Assembly (NCBI GenBank): GCA_002189035.1
Contig: NEEC01000016.1
Coordinates: 2,007,001 to 2,071,000, forward strand
Direction: 5' to 3'
Origin: Utricularia gibba
Taxonomy: Eukaryota; Streptophyta; Magnoliopsida; Lamiales; Lentibulariaceae
DNA: 64,000 nt
Positions 24,375 to 37,638 of the stretch are shown piece by piece (position 1 is the first letter of the stretch; the number at the start of each line of letters is the position of its first letter). A model generated the notes under the pieces. The model had not been told where the DNA came from, ran no database searches, and was given only the letters and a program-made list of their open reading frames with translations. Both the position numbers and the translations under genes were made by a program.

Positions 24375-24880
24375 TTAAATTCCACGCCTTCCCACAATTG
24401 AAGCATTCTTAGATCGCTCATTGGCATAGTTTGACATGCGTTCGCACCTTTCGCAAGGTGGCATGGCCGCGGTCCCTATAGTCTTCATCGTTTTTCCCCC
24501 TTGTTCGATCGTTGCCTTACTTTTTCCACCCATTGCCCTCTTCGCACTGATTGCATCTTGCATGCCACAAGCATTGCTATTGCTAGCAGGTCAGGCAGCT
24601 ATTCGAAGTTGACAGACATAACCCGATCACGGATGTGAGAGAGCAATCCCTAGTAGAACTTAAGGAAGTGTAGTGCATCACTGATCGTGATGCCCAAGTG
24701 GAACCAGACCGACTCCTAGAATCTTATGTGGTAATCATGCGCCATTTCACCAACCCATTGTGCAATCGCCTTAAATTGAGTCATCTTGGCTATGAGAACC
24801 ATGTTTAGGTAGTATTGTTCTAGGACTTTGGTTTGGCAAAACCTCCAGCTCACATGCTACCGTGTCCCGCAGCGAGTTCC
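24375..24880 (-). pseudogene. Gypsy-like gag relic
   Basis: Read on the - strand with stops and shifts: LEQYYLNMVLIAKMTQFKAIAQW, DYHIRF, ESVWFHLGITISDALHFLKFY, GLLSHIRDRVM, then a degenerate zinc-knuckle start CFNCGK. The order (aligned helical gag region, PHIRDRV-like motif, CCHC start) fits Ty3/gypsy gag. No protease or RT is visible next to it, so the assignment is tentative. Confidence 0.4.
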
Positions 24881-24959
24881 TTTCCTCCAATGGGCAGTCT
24901 CCCCCACTAGGAAGTGGGATGCCACCGCTGCTCAAAGGTCTGGATTTCTTCAATCGCTA

Positions 24960-25849
24960 ATATCACACTATCTCAAATAATGTATCTGGTTTATGTATCA
25001 TCAGAATATTTCATTAACATTAGAAAAATACTATTATTTGCATATTTTGAATAAATGTTATAACATTGAATACTAATATAAAAATTTATACTTGAATTAT
25101 TTCTAGCTTGATTTCTAGTGTGTCATTAATCACATAGTTTGAGGCATTCTATGCTATTCTAGAACGATTCATTGGGTCTAAAATATCATAATACACCTTT
25201 TTTTCATGTTGGATACTTTGACACAATATGAAGGATTGCATATAAATCTGATTGAGGGCATAATTTTAAAAATTATATTTCAAGCTGCTTAAGATATTTG
25301 TACGAAATGCATTTTCACTCTTTCACCCAGTTGATATAATCGACAATATATCGATATAAAATATAAATTAATCAAATGATAAATATGTATATTGATTTAT
25401 ATATATAAATCAGTTTTTTGTATCATTTTTTTAATATATCAAATATAAAAATTCTTTAAATCCATCAAATATCCCAAATAACTTTGATCCAATTTATTAC
25501 TATCCTACATACCAAATTGATCCTTAGGAAATCACCTACTGTATATTTCCTTGGGCCTTTTGATTTGTGGGCTACTCCTAGTGAATTATCAAGTGTTTCT
25601 CCTAGTTTGGATTGCCTTATCTATTTTATCTTATTGAAGTCTCTTTGGTGTACCCCAAGAATGAAAATTTCTTTTTGTTACATTTCCTGATTTGCGGTTG
25701 CATAAATTTTACAAGTCGTTTGATAATTTACACCATACTGGTCTGATCAATGCATTCTGCACGTGAGTTGTATGCTATTGTAAATTCGTCTCTTTTCTGT
25801 GGACTAGGACTGGTACTGTTTCTTAAATTGACTAGAAAATTGTTGTTGT
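24960..25849. other. Intergenic AT-rich DNA, nothing seen
   Basis: No gene, clear repeat or RNA feature recognised. Confidence 0.4.
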
Positions 25850-27028
25850 GAGAGCAGGTGTTTGGAAGCATGAAAAAAAGAGTGATGTATGGGCATGAGT
25901 TCTATGGATTGCTTGTGAGCGAGAAGGCATTTAAGGGGCTTGATGAGCCTGTGGATCTGACGGAGGGACCTATCGTCCTTCAATATAAGGTTCGTCTCCA
26001 AGAGGGACTTGCTTGAATGTGGTGGTGCATATCCCAAATTTCTCCCACCTCGCTTTACGCCCTGATAAATGTGGTGCTACAAACAAGGTTCCCTTCATTC
26101 TGAAGCATAAAAACCCAGTAGACTGGGATGATGAAGAGGATGGCGAATGGGAGGCCCCTACGATTGATATCCCCAAACGTGAAGAAGCTCCAGGTTGCGG
26201 TGAGTGAAAGAGCCCTAAGATGAAGAATCCTAACTGTCGTGGAAAATGGCATGCTCTGCTAACTGCTTATTGACAACCCCAATCATAAGTGTCTTCGGAA
26301 GCCTTGGGAGTTCGACAGCCCTGTGTATTTTGAGCTTGAGAAGCCAAATTATGAACCCATCGCTGCTATTGGAATTGAAATCTGGACCATGCAAGATGGC
26401 ATATTATTTGAAAACATTTTGATGTCTACGAGCGAGAAGGTTGCAGAGTCATACCGCATGTCTTGCTGGAAGCCAAAGTTTGAGGCCGGCGGAGGAATTA
26501 AGGGTGCCCAGATAATTCCGGGAATTCCATATCTTCGCCGATCAAGTTACTTGTTGCTACAGCATTCTCACTCAGGAAACAGAAAATTGTGTTGGACAAC
26601 CTTTACAAGGTAGCCGATCTCCCAGTTTTGGGTGAGCACAAGGGCAAGCTTGTGGTAAGTTAAATGGCGTTTCCCTTCGAATTAAGCTACTGGTTTATCC
26701 CATGACAAATAGTTATCGTGGAACTTCCTTTTGTTTCTATTGTAGGATTTAATTGGTATAGCATCATCTTGTGTGTGTTTTTCAGACTGATGTTTGGTGG
26801 AAGCAAGGCAGTAAGCGTCAACCCCACTAATTGATTTATTAGTCCAATACTAAAACTGGATTACCCAGGCAAGAAAGTGAGAGCCAGAAAACAGATGCTG
26901 CCCAGACTCCAGGCAAGCAGAAGACGACTGATGATAAAGACGAGCAGAATGGAGATGCTACTGCGGCTGCTCCATTCTACTTGAAGTTGATCCACCATGG
27001 AGAGGAGAGGAGAGGAGAGGAGAGTTGA
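25850..27028 (+). pseudogene. Calnexin pseudogene with internal deletions
   Basis: Calnexin is an ER-membrane lectin chaperone. Fragments occur in order: GVWKHEKKSDVW (from 25857), YGLLVSEKA...[54 protein letters not shown] (about 26060-26120), then directly [17 protein letters not shown] (26120-26170), [42 protein letters not shown] (26320-26420) and VLDNLYKVADLPVLGEHKGKL. The jump from FILKHKNP to [13 protein letters not shown] removes much of the lumenal domain and the Pro-rich P-domain arm. A GTAAGT donor at about 26655 and a following exon (DLI..., VFFRLMFGGSK, with the membrane segment mostly lost) show this is a duplicated genomic fragment, not a processed copy. An acidic tail follows (KTTDDKDEQNGDATAAAP). 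Frameshifts and stops make it non-coding. Confidence 0.9.
26999..27024 (+). repeat. GGAGA pentanucleotide microsatellite
   Basis: About five uninterrupted GGAGA units at the end of the calnexin-derived tail sequence. Confidence 0.9.
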
Positions 27029-27310
27029 AGTGAATTTCTCATAACTTGGTTGATCACCATTTCCCAAAGTGAGGTTTCCTTCCTACTTCCATGGGTTGCT
27101 GCATTGGTGTCGTTCCAGTTTTTCATTACCCGATTATGCTGCTGTCATCAGAAGGGGCGAGAAAAGCTGCAGGCAGGTAGTAGTTCCCAAACTCACTCCG
27201 CCTCCGACAATCCAAAACAAAACTGTTGTTACACCCACAACGACAAGTCTGATGGCGTACAAGAAAATTACACACACACACAAGGATGGAAATTGGAATC
27301 CTCCCGCACT

Positions 27311-27330
27311 GCCCTGCCCTGCCCTGCCCT
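27311..27330 (+). repeat. GCCCT pentanucleotide microsatellite
   Basis: Four exact GCCCT units, lying 3' of the TUDOR-SN stop codon and probably beyond or within its 3' UTR. Confidence 0.9.
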
Positions 27331-27459
27331 CTCCGTCTCTAAGTGGAAGAAAATTTCAAAACCGCAACATTCAAAACAAGCTATGAGGATGATGTCCCGG
27401 CCATCACCGCTTAAAAGGTCCTCCCTCGTACAGTACAGGCTGAGCGATCGGAGATGCCT

Positions 27460-30400
27460 TCACCTTTTACCGGCAGGTTTTCGGGACAGAGGTCCGGAAT
27501 CCTCCTCGTCGGAAGCAATATCACCGTACTCCCACATACCAAGGCGACTCGTTCGAGCTTCGGACTCATACTTCTCCAATTCATCAAAAGCTTGCTGCCG
27601 ATCCTTTGGCTCCCATCTTCGTCGTTTCTCCAGACGTGCCAGGCCCTCCTGTGGAGGCAAGTAACGAAATGAGATCATGCGCTTCAGAGCAACGGCCGAG
27701 CAACTGGTGGTACCTGTAGCAGAATTGAGTTGATGCTGACATCTTCTTCAGTGTCGATCAAGGTAACCAGAAATACGGTTCCTGTTCCCTGTCCCTTCAC
27801 TTTTCCACCTGATGTGTCCTTGTCTTCTACGACAGCCCTAAACTCCTTGGGAGTGCTCAGAACAAGTTCACTCAATCGAACAGCTGCTTCTTGGCCATAA
27901 TCATCTTCCAACCCCGGGACTTTTATGAATGCCAGACTGCAAAGCTGAGCAAGACCGGGGGCAGAGGACACCGTGGAATCCAGAGGGCGTAGATGTCTGT
28001 AGGGAACTGGTTCTTGGTTCCCATAATCAATATAAAACACCTCAAACTTTTCGCTTGGTGATTGCACATCCCCACGAGGAGTGTTCACGACCTACGGGAT
28101 AAAAGTTTCATGTTTAGAAGCAATTACCAAATTGGCTTGTAAGACATGTAGGAGTAGTTGCGTGACATCTCACCATAGCACGGTTCCAGGAGTTATCAGC
28201 ACTGAACTGAGCAAGAACGATATCCCCCTTCTTTGGACTGAAGGCGCCAATCAAAGGTGCTTCTTGGAGATTCAGAGAAGCTAGCTGCTTGGCTAAAGCA
28301 GACATCTTTTGATCAGCTGCATATTGAACATAAAATTTACCTCCGGCCAAGACTTCAGTTACAACAGCCTGAGAGAGAACACCATTTTAAATTTGCAAGC
28401 CGTGAAATCAGTAATAATAGCTGACAAAGTGAGTGTGTATTTGTATGTAACAAGTTTCTGAAGAGACATACCTTGAACTCCTCTTTCTGTCTTCTTTCAG
28501 CAGTCGGACCAGCCGATACCTCCTCGCCCTCTACAAAATTTTCCCATATCTGGAAAAATGCAGCATTTCAGAAAAAGTAGTATATATCAAGAACATGCTA
28601 ATAAACATTGAGAACATTAACCTTTAGCTTGTTCTGCTTGGCGGACTGCTCAGCTTGAGTAAGAAGATGAATGTCAGGGATCCTATCGAGACCAAATGAG
28701 GTCTGCAGCTTGGCTAATCCAGCTTCCAGAAGCGGTATAGCTACGTTAGTTCTGGACTCCCACATGGTACCCAAGAAGGTTCCAGTTCTATCAACCGTTT
28801 CTACTTCAATCTTCAACAACAGTATCACTCTGAGTGAGATCACGGAAAAAAAGTAACTGAGATCTTAAAATTGATTACAGGATAGCTACCTCAACATCCC
28901 TCTGCATGATCTTTCGCCTCATCAAAGCAATAGCTTCATTAGAATAAGGCTCATCACGACCTGGACACCTGACTCCGGATAGAGAGAAAGCAATACTGCA
29001 TGTTGCCTTCGGAACCTCAATTTTAAATCGATGACCACTCAGCACATACTCAACAACAGCAGACAGCCTCTTTTCACGTTGTAGAAATGGTAGGAAGTCT
29101 CTTGCTTTTTTAGAAGAAGCCTAATAGATTTTTAAAGGCATCCATCATCTTTACAAATTCCATAAAAGTAGTCAACTGTAGGAAGCTATATGCAGTACAA
29201 CTAACCGTCAACAGATCTGTTACATGCCTATTGGGTGGATCCTTAGCAGAATGCACACCCCTCTTCCCAGAAATTGCACGTGACTCAGCAGAAAGCAAGG
29301 CATCATAATAGTTTGATCTTTCCTCGAAATCCCGATGCCTAACAACAGAGGCATAACCACGAGCAACTAACAGTTCAGCAACATTAATACCAGCCTGCTG
29401 GATTCCAGTGCCAGATGAAGCATCTTCGCCATTTTTAGGAGGATTAATCAGGAAGACAGATCCAAAGTCCATTGTCCTTGTATCCGAAGACGCAGAAGCA
29501 GGAGCATTTCCATCTGCTAGACCAACCCTCCTGGAATACTCCATCCAGACATTCACCTAAAAGTAGTTTTCAATAGTTTAATGCAACAAAGTAAAAAACA
29601 AAACCAAGATGGTACTATCCCTATGACCACGGTATCATAGAATGGTCTTCATATTAGAATCAAATGTCTGGAAATTAGCATGTTTCTAACTATTAAATTT
29701 ATAATTGTCAAACTATCACTGTGCTTGAAGACCATGCCCATCAACCACAGACCTTACAAATTCAATAATAAATTAAGTCCAAGACACAACTAGCACATAC
29801 CTGACGACCAATTAAACGTGTCCTAAGAAAATCCTTCGCATCTCGGGCATAGGGGTCAGGTTTCTGATCTCGGCGAGGATTGCCCATCTTAGGAGCCCTT
29901 ATACTTGAAAGATTGACACGTCGTTCAGCAGATGGGTCCCCAAATGCCACGGAGTCATCAGCAACAATAATACAATCTCCACTTACAACTTCAACAACCT
30001 GCATTGGGGAAAACATCTCCTCAAGGGAAAATACACCAGCAACAAGTCAACCAAAAAGAAAAGCATACTTTGCCTGTGAAGTTCTGATCATGAATGGCCT
30101 TAGAGTTCGACACAGGGGGGGCGTAATTAGTCCAGATTCTCAATCTGTTCTTTTTTGCTGTAAGCTCTGCATTTTTCAATTTCTTCTTGGTTTCATCTTC
30201 CAGAGATCCTGATCTCCATTCCACATACTTACCTAGTCCCTGGGGCATCACAATATTCACTTAAATTGGGCCTGGTACGAGCTAGACCATAACAACAGAA
30301 ATAATACTCCAACCAAACAAGAGAATGCCGGCACGGAGCACAATAAAAAAGTAAAATTCGTGTCAAACATAAAGTTATATTGAGTCGGCACATTGATGGC

Positions 30401-32215
30401 AGCCTAACTTTCCCTGGTCAGAGGAATAGGGGCATCTCCATCACCTAAAAATAGATCCGGACACTTCTTACATACAAAATTCTCTCAATATGTCTAATCC
30501 CATATTATCTTATGTTTAAATCATGAAAATAGTGCATGTAGAGTCACATACGTTCTCAATAAGTTCTAAAGCTAAGTCCTTTGCCGATTCACCATCAGGA
30601 TAATACACTGATCCTGTCAAATTGTTGAATTTATCAACTCCCTCAAGAACAATACGGACCTGTAACCAACAAAATTTCACACTTAGACATCAATATATTT
30701 GTAAAATAGTACATAAATAAACTAATCAGAAATACTAACATCTCTATGCAACACACGAGTCTCTGTAAAATGTTTGGCTTCTTTCCCAAATGGATCTGCA
30801 GGAACTTCCGTCACAGATATCAAGGATGCAGCAATTCTTTGTGCAGATGTTAGAGGACCCTGCTCAGCCACTGGATCAACATTCTGACTATTTGAGGTTA
30901 TTTCATTTCCACTAACCGCTTCTAATGCAGCCCTTCTACCCGGGGATGGTGACTGGTTGGAACCCAAATAAATAGGAGAAAGTTAGCAAATCCTGTTGGG
31001 CACAAAAAGTATCATGGCTATTTAAAAAAAAATATGAAAAGAGTAATGTAGAATCACTCCTCAGAAGATGCACATACCTGAACTCCAGCAACTAGTACTT
31101 GAATATACTGAAATTCTGGAAGCAAGAAAACACGGACTGTGCTTCCATCCCGAACCTGTTCCACCACAGCCTCCAAAGCGCTACCTCTTTTAGAGTTTGC
31201 AAAAGCTACAGCATCAAAACCGCTGGAATCACCAATAGCAGAAGGGGGCAGGTCTCTGATAGAAGCCTCAGATGCTCCAGGTGTCTTTAGTAACAAGAGC
31301 AGATTGAAGTTAATTATTAGAACAAAATAGGCGCTCAGAAGAAATTAAATAGACAAGAAATCGATGAATGCATGGAAAATTATTTTTGTTAAGGAGAAAA
31401 AATTCGGAAGAATCAGAATAATGAATCCTTTAATTACCCCATTCCAGCGACCTACACCATGCTGCCTGGCCTCTTCTTCAAGGCGCAGCAACTCACTGAT
31501 AAAAGGACTCACTTCTTTTTGTTGACCTTGCTCCTTAACCTACTTAAGGCACACACACAAAACAAAAAAGTGTTGGATGATATAATGAAGAAGATATAAG
31601 AAATGCATACAGTGATAAGACCTTCGCCCAGCCTGCAGCAACCACAACGAAAGCTACATTCTTCTCCCCAAGGAAGACGGATCCAAATTCCCTGTTAATG
31701 GATGGTACTGTGTAGTCTATTCTAAAGGTAACCTCCTGAGGCATTGGAGGCCATCGAAATTCAGCAAAAGCATAATGAAATTCTTGCATTAAACACCGCT
31801 CGTGTTTCATATAGGAGTACCCTACGACAAACTACACCCACCTTTCCAATACAAAGCTTCCTGAGAAATTCTCTGCTATTCCAAGCAAAAGGTTCATCCA
31901 CACCACCTCTGCGAGCCTTATAAATGGGGAGGGAGGGCATGCAAATACAAGGTCAGGGCTGAACAATTAGTGTGCTACAATAATGATTAGACTAAACCAT
32001 GTCAACCAGAACTCTTGAAACATTTCATATGGAGTTTATTGAAAAGTTTTCTCATAGAGACTTACCAACTTTGGTGCCATTAATGATGACAGAGTGACGG
32101 TCTTCTCAGGAGGAATTTCAGCTTTCGATTTTCCCATTATCACCAGGCTGTCTCCAGACGGAACAGCTTTGACAATTCCCCTCAGCCATCCTGTCGCTCC
32201 AGCCGTTGATGCCAT
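27460..32215 (-). CDS. TSN1: TUDOR-SN ribonuclease-like protein (five SN-like domains and a Tudor domain)
   Basis: Cytoplasmic RNA-binding scaffold of stress granules and processing bodies, linked to mRNA stability. Sixteen coding exons, 5' to 3': 32215-32066, 31916-31842, 31735-31622, 31539-31438, 31284-31078, 30952-30740, 30659-30552, 30239-30069, 29998-29801, 29556-29206, 29120-28890, 28810-28622, 28549-28472, 28368-28174, 28091-27714, 27648-27460. All are in phase, giving 982 residues, the usual length. SN1 begins WLRGIVKAVPSGDSLVI; SN2 includes VEQVRDGSTVRVFLLPEFQ; SN3 VVEVVSGDCIIVADD and MEYSRRVG; SN4 VVEYVLSGHRFKIEVPK and VETVDRTGTFLG. The Tudor domain has GDIVLAQFSADNSWNRAMV and FEVFYIDYGNQEPVPY. 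The C terminus carries the split SN5 half (ALARLEKRRRW-type region) and DSGPLSRKPAGKR. The start ATG (32215) follows a 5'-UTR splice acceptor. Confidence 0.97.
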
Positions 32216-32226
32216 TTCAGCAACAC

Positions 32227-33097
32227 CTAAATGAAGAGATTTCATATTTGAGGGATACCATAATGCCCAACACCGGATGCTCCGATAGGATTACAGAAAG
32301 GCTAGAAAAAACGCAGGAGGCCAAAAAAGAATGAGAAGTTTAGCACGAAAGCAATGGGCCTCCTAATGATTTCACATTCCTGCTGACTTCCGAAGATAAT
32401 GAAACAAGAAAACATGAACATTATAAAAAGTACTCTTAGACCATATAATAACCACCATGCCCCTTACAACCAATACCAAATTTGCTAAGAAGATCAGGAG
32501 CTTCAGACTTTGTGAAATCTCCTGAGCAAAAAAGGTAAGACTTGGTAGGGAATAACGATAATTCTTTGTAAAATAATTGAAAAAGGTTGAATTTTGCGAA
32601 TCAAAAAGTGTTTTTAAAAAGGGAAAAAGAAGCATATACGGTCATGTGATCCTGGATTGTCAGCGCACACCCAATACAATTAGAAATAACTCAACGTCAT
32701 CCTACACATTACGGATCAAAGAAGACCCTTTAATGGCGTAATTCCCAAATCGTCAGTATTTTTTTTTTCATTTTTGTGATTTCTCTGTTGCGACGACAAA
32801 ATACATGCATTTAACAAATGGGATCATCATCACTGGAAGAAGAAACAGAATAATCAGGGATCCAGCAACAGCCGTCGGGCGCAATCCAACAAACAAAACG
32901 AACATGGGAATACTATAACCTTCACCGAGATCAGAGATCTGGTAAATTACCGAGAAAAACAGTGACCGATCAATCGAATTTTGATGTTGATAGAGGAAAA
33001 GAAGAAGAAAAATGGCACGATCGAACTCCAAACCCTGCGACGGAATTCAAACCGGGATCTACTCCTTGACTCTCAGCATCCGAATGCTGTGACTCAC
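32227..33097 (-). other. 5'-UTR intron of TUDOR-SN
   Basis: On the - strand a GAG/GTGAGT donor at 33097 and a TTTAG/GTGTTG acceptor at 32227 bracket 871 bases without a convincing exon. The acceptor lies 11 bases before the ATG at 32215. Long leader introns near the start codon often raise expression in plants. The donor choice is inferred from motif only. Confidence 0.6.
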
Positions 33098-33244
33098 CTC
33101 AAAACTAACGGCGGATCAGAAAACAGAACTGTAGATATGGACTTGGGAATTTGTAGCCACCCCTAGTTTTCCCAAAATTACGGCCACTGCCATCGAAAGC
33201 TCTTCGTATATTAGATCCGTCGCCGCAGAAGCACAGGATTCGGG

Positions 33245-33302
33245 GCGTTGACGTGGTATTCTGCTATGTGTACAGAGCACCCAATTGGGAGCCGCCACGT
33301 GG
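33245..33302 (-). promoter_or_regulatory. G-box and ACGT-core motifs upstream of TUDOR-SN
   Basis: A perfect CCACGTGG palindrome (33295-33302) and TTGACGTGG (about 33248-33256) lie 150-200 bases upstream of the proposed leader-intron donor. ACGT-core boxes bind bZIP/bHLH factors in light and ABA responses. Confidence 0.45.
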
Positions 33303-34921
33303 TAATCGTCTGTTTTCGCAGAACGTGACTATTAATCTCACCTCATCCCAAGATTTTCTCTATCATTATGAAAACAAGAATCTGTATGAATATGCGTATG
33401 GTTCCAATTACGGATTTGGTTCGATATATTTGGAATTGTGGAATGGAATTGACTGAATCAACATTTACAAACTTGAATCAACCGTTTTAGATTCTATGTC
33501 AAAATAGTTACACACCATGATTTGTGTTAGTTTTATACTATGTCGGTTTGAAAAAAATAGAGTAAAGATTCACTCACTCCTAAATAACAACAACGATTCG
33601 TATAGATGTCTAAAAAATGTAATATACATTCAAACAATAACTAACTGATTTTGATTCCACTTTGATTCAAGGGTTTTGATTTGGATTTTGAATAGACTTT
33701 ATTGATGTTTTTTCTTATTGATTATATTAGAATCTATGGTTCACCACTTGTGTAATACCTATAAAACAAATATTCACAAACATATATGCTTTTGATAAAA
33801 TTTTGTTGAAATAATATTCAATACAAGTGAAATTGTACCATAAGCAAAATTACAAATCATCATACTTATAATAATCATAAATGATATAAATGATATTTTA
33901 CAAATAGACATGTTAAGAATGGTAAGATATCATTAAAAAAAACACATTAACATGAAACCCTTGTTATTGATTTATACATAATGATTATGTAGGAAATGAT
34001 GGAAACCATAGAATAGTTTATTGCAATATTTAGATTAGGTTGATGAATATTCATAATTGAGTGCACCTATGTATTTTGTAGGTCCCTCACAATGATGATG
34101 ATTCATGATGACAATCAAGTAATCACCTCAAAATCACGCAAGATTGAAAATTAGTTCGAAGAAATATGACTTTTAAACTTGATGGTGTAAAAATCCATTA
34201 CATACTAAAATAACTAATACTTAAATATTAATAAAATCTAATCAAACAAATTGAATGGATTAACCTTAATCTATTAATCTATATCCAAATTATTTAAAAA
34301 CTCAATTAATAAATTTCCAACTAATCAAATGCACCCTTAAAGGTCTCTATTTGAATTCAAATTGATTATTTTTTTATATAAATAACTTTTATACTAATTA
34401 TCTAATATATTATATTTTAATAAAAAATACATAAATTATTTAAAATTTTCAATATAAATTCATCATTTGTATACTAAAAAAATAAAATATAAATGAATCG
34501 GGTTTAGTATCAATTCTATTGGTATCAAATTGAATCTGATCCACAAATATCTTTAGGAAAAATCCTTATAATATGTCTGCATTTCACCTTCATTACAGTT
34601 CTTTTATCTATAATCTAATTCTAATTTTCATCAAAATATGGATCACCCATAAACATATTGGGTTAAATACATTCAACCACAATAATAAAATAGATTGCTA
34701 CTGATGCTTTGCTCTTTCCTATCATGATAATTTGCACCATCGTCAATGAAATATTTGCCCCCAAGGATCAAATTCCAAAATTTATTTCTGATAACTATTA
34801 AGTCTTCAAAAGTTGCATTGTTTGGTGAAGATCCAACTTAGTGTATAAGTAACTAAGTAATGGGCTGATGATAGTGTGGGACAATACATCACCTATCCAA
34901 ACCTTGAAAGGAATAGAGTTG
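33303..34921. other. Intergenic AT-rich DNA, nothing seen
   Basis: No gene or clear repeat recognised; long A- and T-runs and no family-like frames. Confidence 0.4.
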
Positions 34922-34929
34922 GTAGGAGA

Positions 34930-37638
34930 TAGTAGTGGGCATGGGTCAGCTTGACCCGTAGGTTCAGCCCAACCTATATGAATAAATGTCATAAGTTTTC
35001 TTTCTGAAAAAAATTCAATGTAATTATTGTTAGAGGGTGTATTCATTTGAGAAAAGAAAAATTAAATTTTGGGGTACATAAAATATGAAAAATATGAATC
35101 ATGATTTTAAAATTAAATTATTTAGATTGATAATATAGATATAACTTAATATTATTGGGGTATTACTTGGAGGTAATTTTGGTTTTGATTTTAATAAATT
35201 TCATGTTGCTCGAGTTTGTAGGTTGATTTCAATGGAATTTCCACTTTCTATCATTGAAGATGTTGGTTTTAATAATTTAATTCATTCTTATTTTTCATTG
35301 ACTTATAAAAGATTTTTTAGGAAGAAGTCTCGCCATATTGGCTTGGCTGATTTTAAGATTTTCAAATATAAATTGATTTCTGACTCTAAATCTTTATCTT
35401 GTAAGTTTATTTTGACATATGATAATTAGACTAGGGTCAACAATGGGAGCTTCATTGATGCTCTTCCAATTTCGCCACTATTTGTTGATAAAATGATTTC
35501 TTGCACTTCGCAATCCAAAATGATTTGATTGGGAGTTAATACACAAAGATTTAAGGTCATTTTTTTTTTAAATTGCTCTCTATTTCTAATTTTATAGCAT
35601 TTTTAGATTGATAGTGAGTGGAATTTAGAGAATGATTCTAGCTTTCAAACATTGGAAGCTTCCATATTTGAGTTTGTCCATTTATTAGGTAGCTTTGAAT
35701 ATTTCTTGTGAATTTAAAATATCTTCTCAAATTTTTTCAACTTTCTTAAATAATGGTTCAACTAATAATAATGCTAGATCTCTTTTAAAAGGAAGTTATC
35801 TACTGATTTAGAAGCAGATTTTTTTTTATAATAGATCTATATGTCATATTATGAATTTGTGTGCAAGATGGCTTCAATAGCCCCAATTATGTTATTATCT
35901 TTTCATCATATTTTTTTACATCTTAGATACTTAAGAATTAGGAGGGGTGAAATAAAACATTTATGTTTGGAGTATAATTTGTGATTTAAACATTTGAAGG
36001 TTGATTGTAAGACTAGATGCAACACAATTTATGATATGTTGGTGATGTTGCTTGATTTCAATAATCCTTTGATTCAATTTTGTAAAAACAACATAATGTA
36101 AATGGAGAAATGGATGAATTTTCTTTTTTTTTATTACTAATAAAATTTTTCACTTGTATGAAATAGTTTATTCTTGTATTTATTTGCTAAATGTTTCATA
36201 TTTTCTTACTGCAAATTTAGTTATTCAAGCACTTCTTCATATTTCCTATATTTTTGGTAATTTTTATTGGGAGGCTCTATTTGATAATATAATAGATGAT
36301 ATATATAAAAAATTTTATAATCTTATTATAAAATTACTCAATTATATTTTGTTACTATCATTTTAGATCCTAGATTAAAAGAAAAAAGTTTAAAAACTTT
36401 ATTTGATGTGTGTTGTACATGGTTTTGATATGCAAGATGTATTATTATGTTTTGAAAATATAGAGACAAAAAATTTGGAATGTTCAAGTTATGTTTACAT
36501 TATATGAAATTGAGCATGGTGTATCAAATATGTCCATAGTAAATATTTCTATTTTTGTGTCTTCTTTTTCATCCTCTTTTACTATTAATCCTATTACCTT
36601 AGTTTGTAGCAAATATAGCTTCTTCTCCCAACTCTCTAGCTCACATGGAGAATATATTTTGTACAACAATATAATTATTATTGAAGTTAATAATAATGAT
36701 TCTTTTGATATACTAACATAATGGAAAAAAATATTATAAAGTTTTCAATTTTGGCCAAGATGATCAAAGATAGACTTCTCTAATTTCAACTGTACCATCA
36801 AAGAGTACCTTTAGTGTTAATGGGAGACTGTTTATCAAGAAAAGATCAAAGTTCACTTTTAATATTTTAAGAGTCATATATATGTTTGAAGAATTGAAAT
36901 AATGTGGTAAGGAGAAAAAAGAAATTAAAAGATTATCAATCAAGTTCAAAAGAGAAATATAAAGAATACGAGTACCATGAGATAATGAAAATTTTTATTA
37001 TGTTTATTTTGAGTTTTTCTAAAACAATCCTATGTTTTTAATTTAAATTCTTTTTTATCAATTGAGATTCCAACCATCTTCTTTACAGTTATTATCTAAC
37101 ATATGAGTTTCATAGTTAATGAGACAAGGTCAATTGTTTTACTTCACTCAATATGAAGATTATCATTGGTATGAAACTTTAATTTGAACATTAGATTTTT
37201 ATTTTTGTTATGATTTGATTTTTACTTGAATAAAATGAATTATCATTTTGTTCAAATATTTATAAGTTTGTACTATGGTATTCCTCTACCATAAGTAAGG
37301 ATAAATTAATAAAAATTAGAGGTCATCTTTTATATATTAAACATATTGTTTTTGTAAATATCATGATTTGATTATTGAATAAAATTTGATACAAAAGTTA
37401 CAAATAAGAAATTTTATAAACATTACTCTTCTTAAATTATGGACCAGTCCAACCTATGGATCCATGATTATGAACCTATGATCAAATCATGAGTTTGGCT
37501 GGATTTGTTCAGAATTGCAGGATTGACAATTATAAGGATCCAAACTATATCTTGACCTATGAGTTGGATCTGTCAGGTTGACAAACCCACATGATATAGC
37601 CTACAACCCATCGGACTCAACTCGAGCCCACCACATTA
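34930..37638 (+). mobile_element. hAT transposon with 8-bp target duplication
   Basis: The left end TAGTAGTGGGC (34930-34940) and the inverted right end TAATGTGGTGGGC (37638-37626) are related terminal repeats of the plant hAT TAGNGGTGGGC type. GTAGGAGA (34922-34929) and GTAGGAGC (37639-37646) form an 8-bp target duplication with one mismatch, as expected for hAT. Subterminal TTGACCC-type words follow at both ends. The body carries a broken hAT transposase on the + strand. Confidence 0.8.
35165..36905 (+). pseudogene. hAT transposase, broken
   Basis: Domains appear in family order with many stops. LISMEFPLSIIEDVGFNNLIHSYF is at 35223-35300. YNL...FKHLKVDCKTRCNTIYDML is at 35970-36040 (hAT consensus LKLDCKTRWNSTYDML). 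LTANLVIQALLHISYIFGNFYWEALFDNIIDD spans 36190-36300. SFFSQLSSS is near 36620. A degenerate C-terminal dimerisation region has FDILT-WKK and then STVPSK-like and GRLFIKKRSK wording from about 36705. The expected BED zinc finger upstream is not clear. Confidence 0.8.

Noticed and set aside
26055-26252. Frame opposite the calnexin fragment
   Set aside because: Shadow of the calnexin-derived sequence on the + strand.
27050-27672. 204-, 105- and 72-codon + strand frames over the TUDOR-SN 3' end
   Set aside because: They overlap the last TSN exon antisense and contain a pentanucleotide repeat; no domain resemblance.
32372-33031. Two 87-codon - strand frames within the TUDOR-SN leader intron
   Set aside because: Hydrophobic, low-complexity translations of T-rich intron sequence without family similarity.
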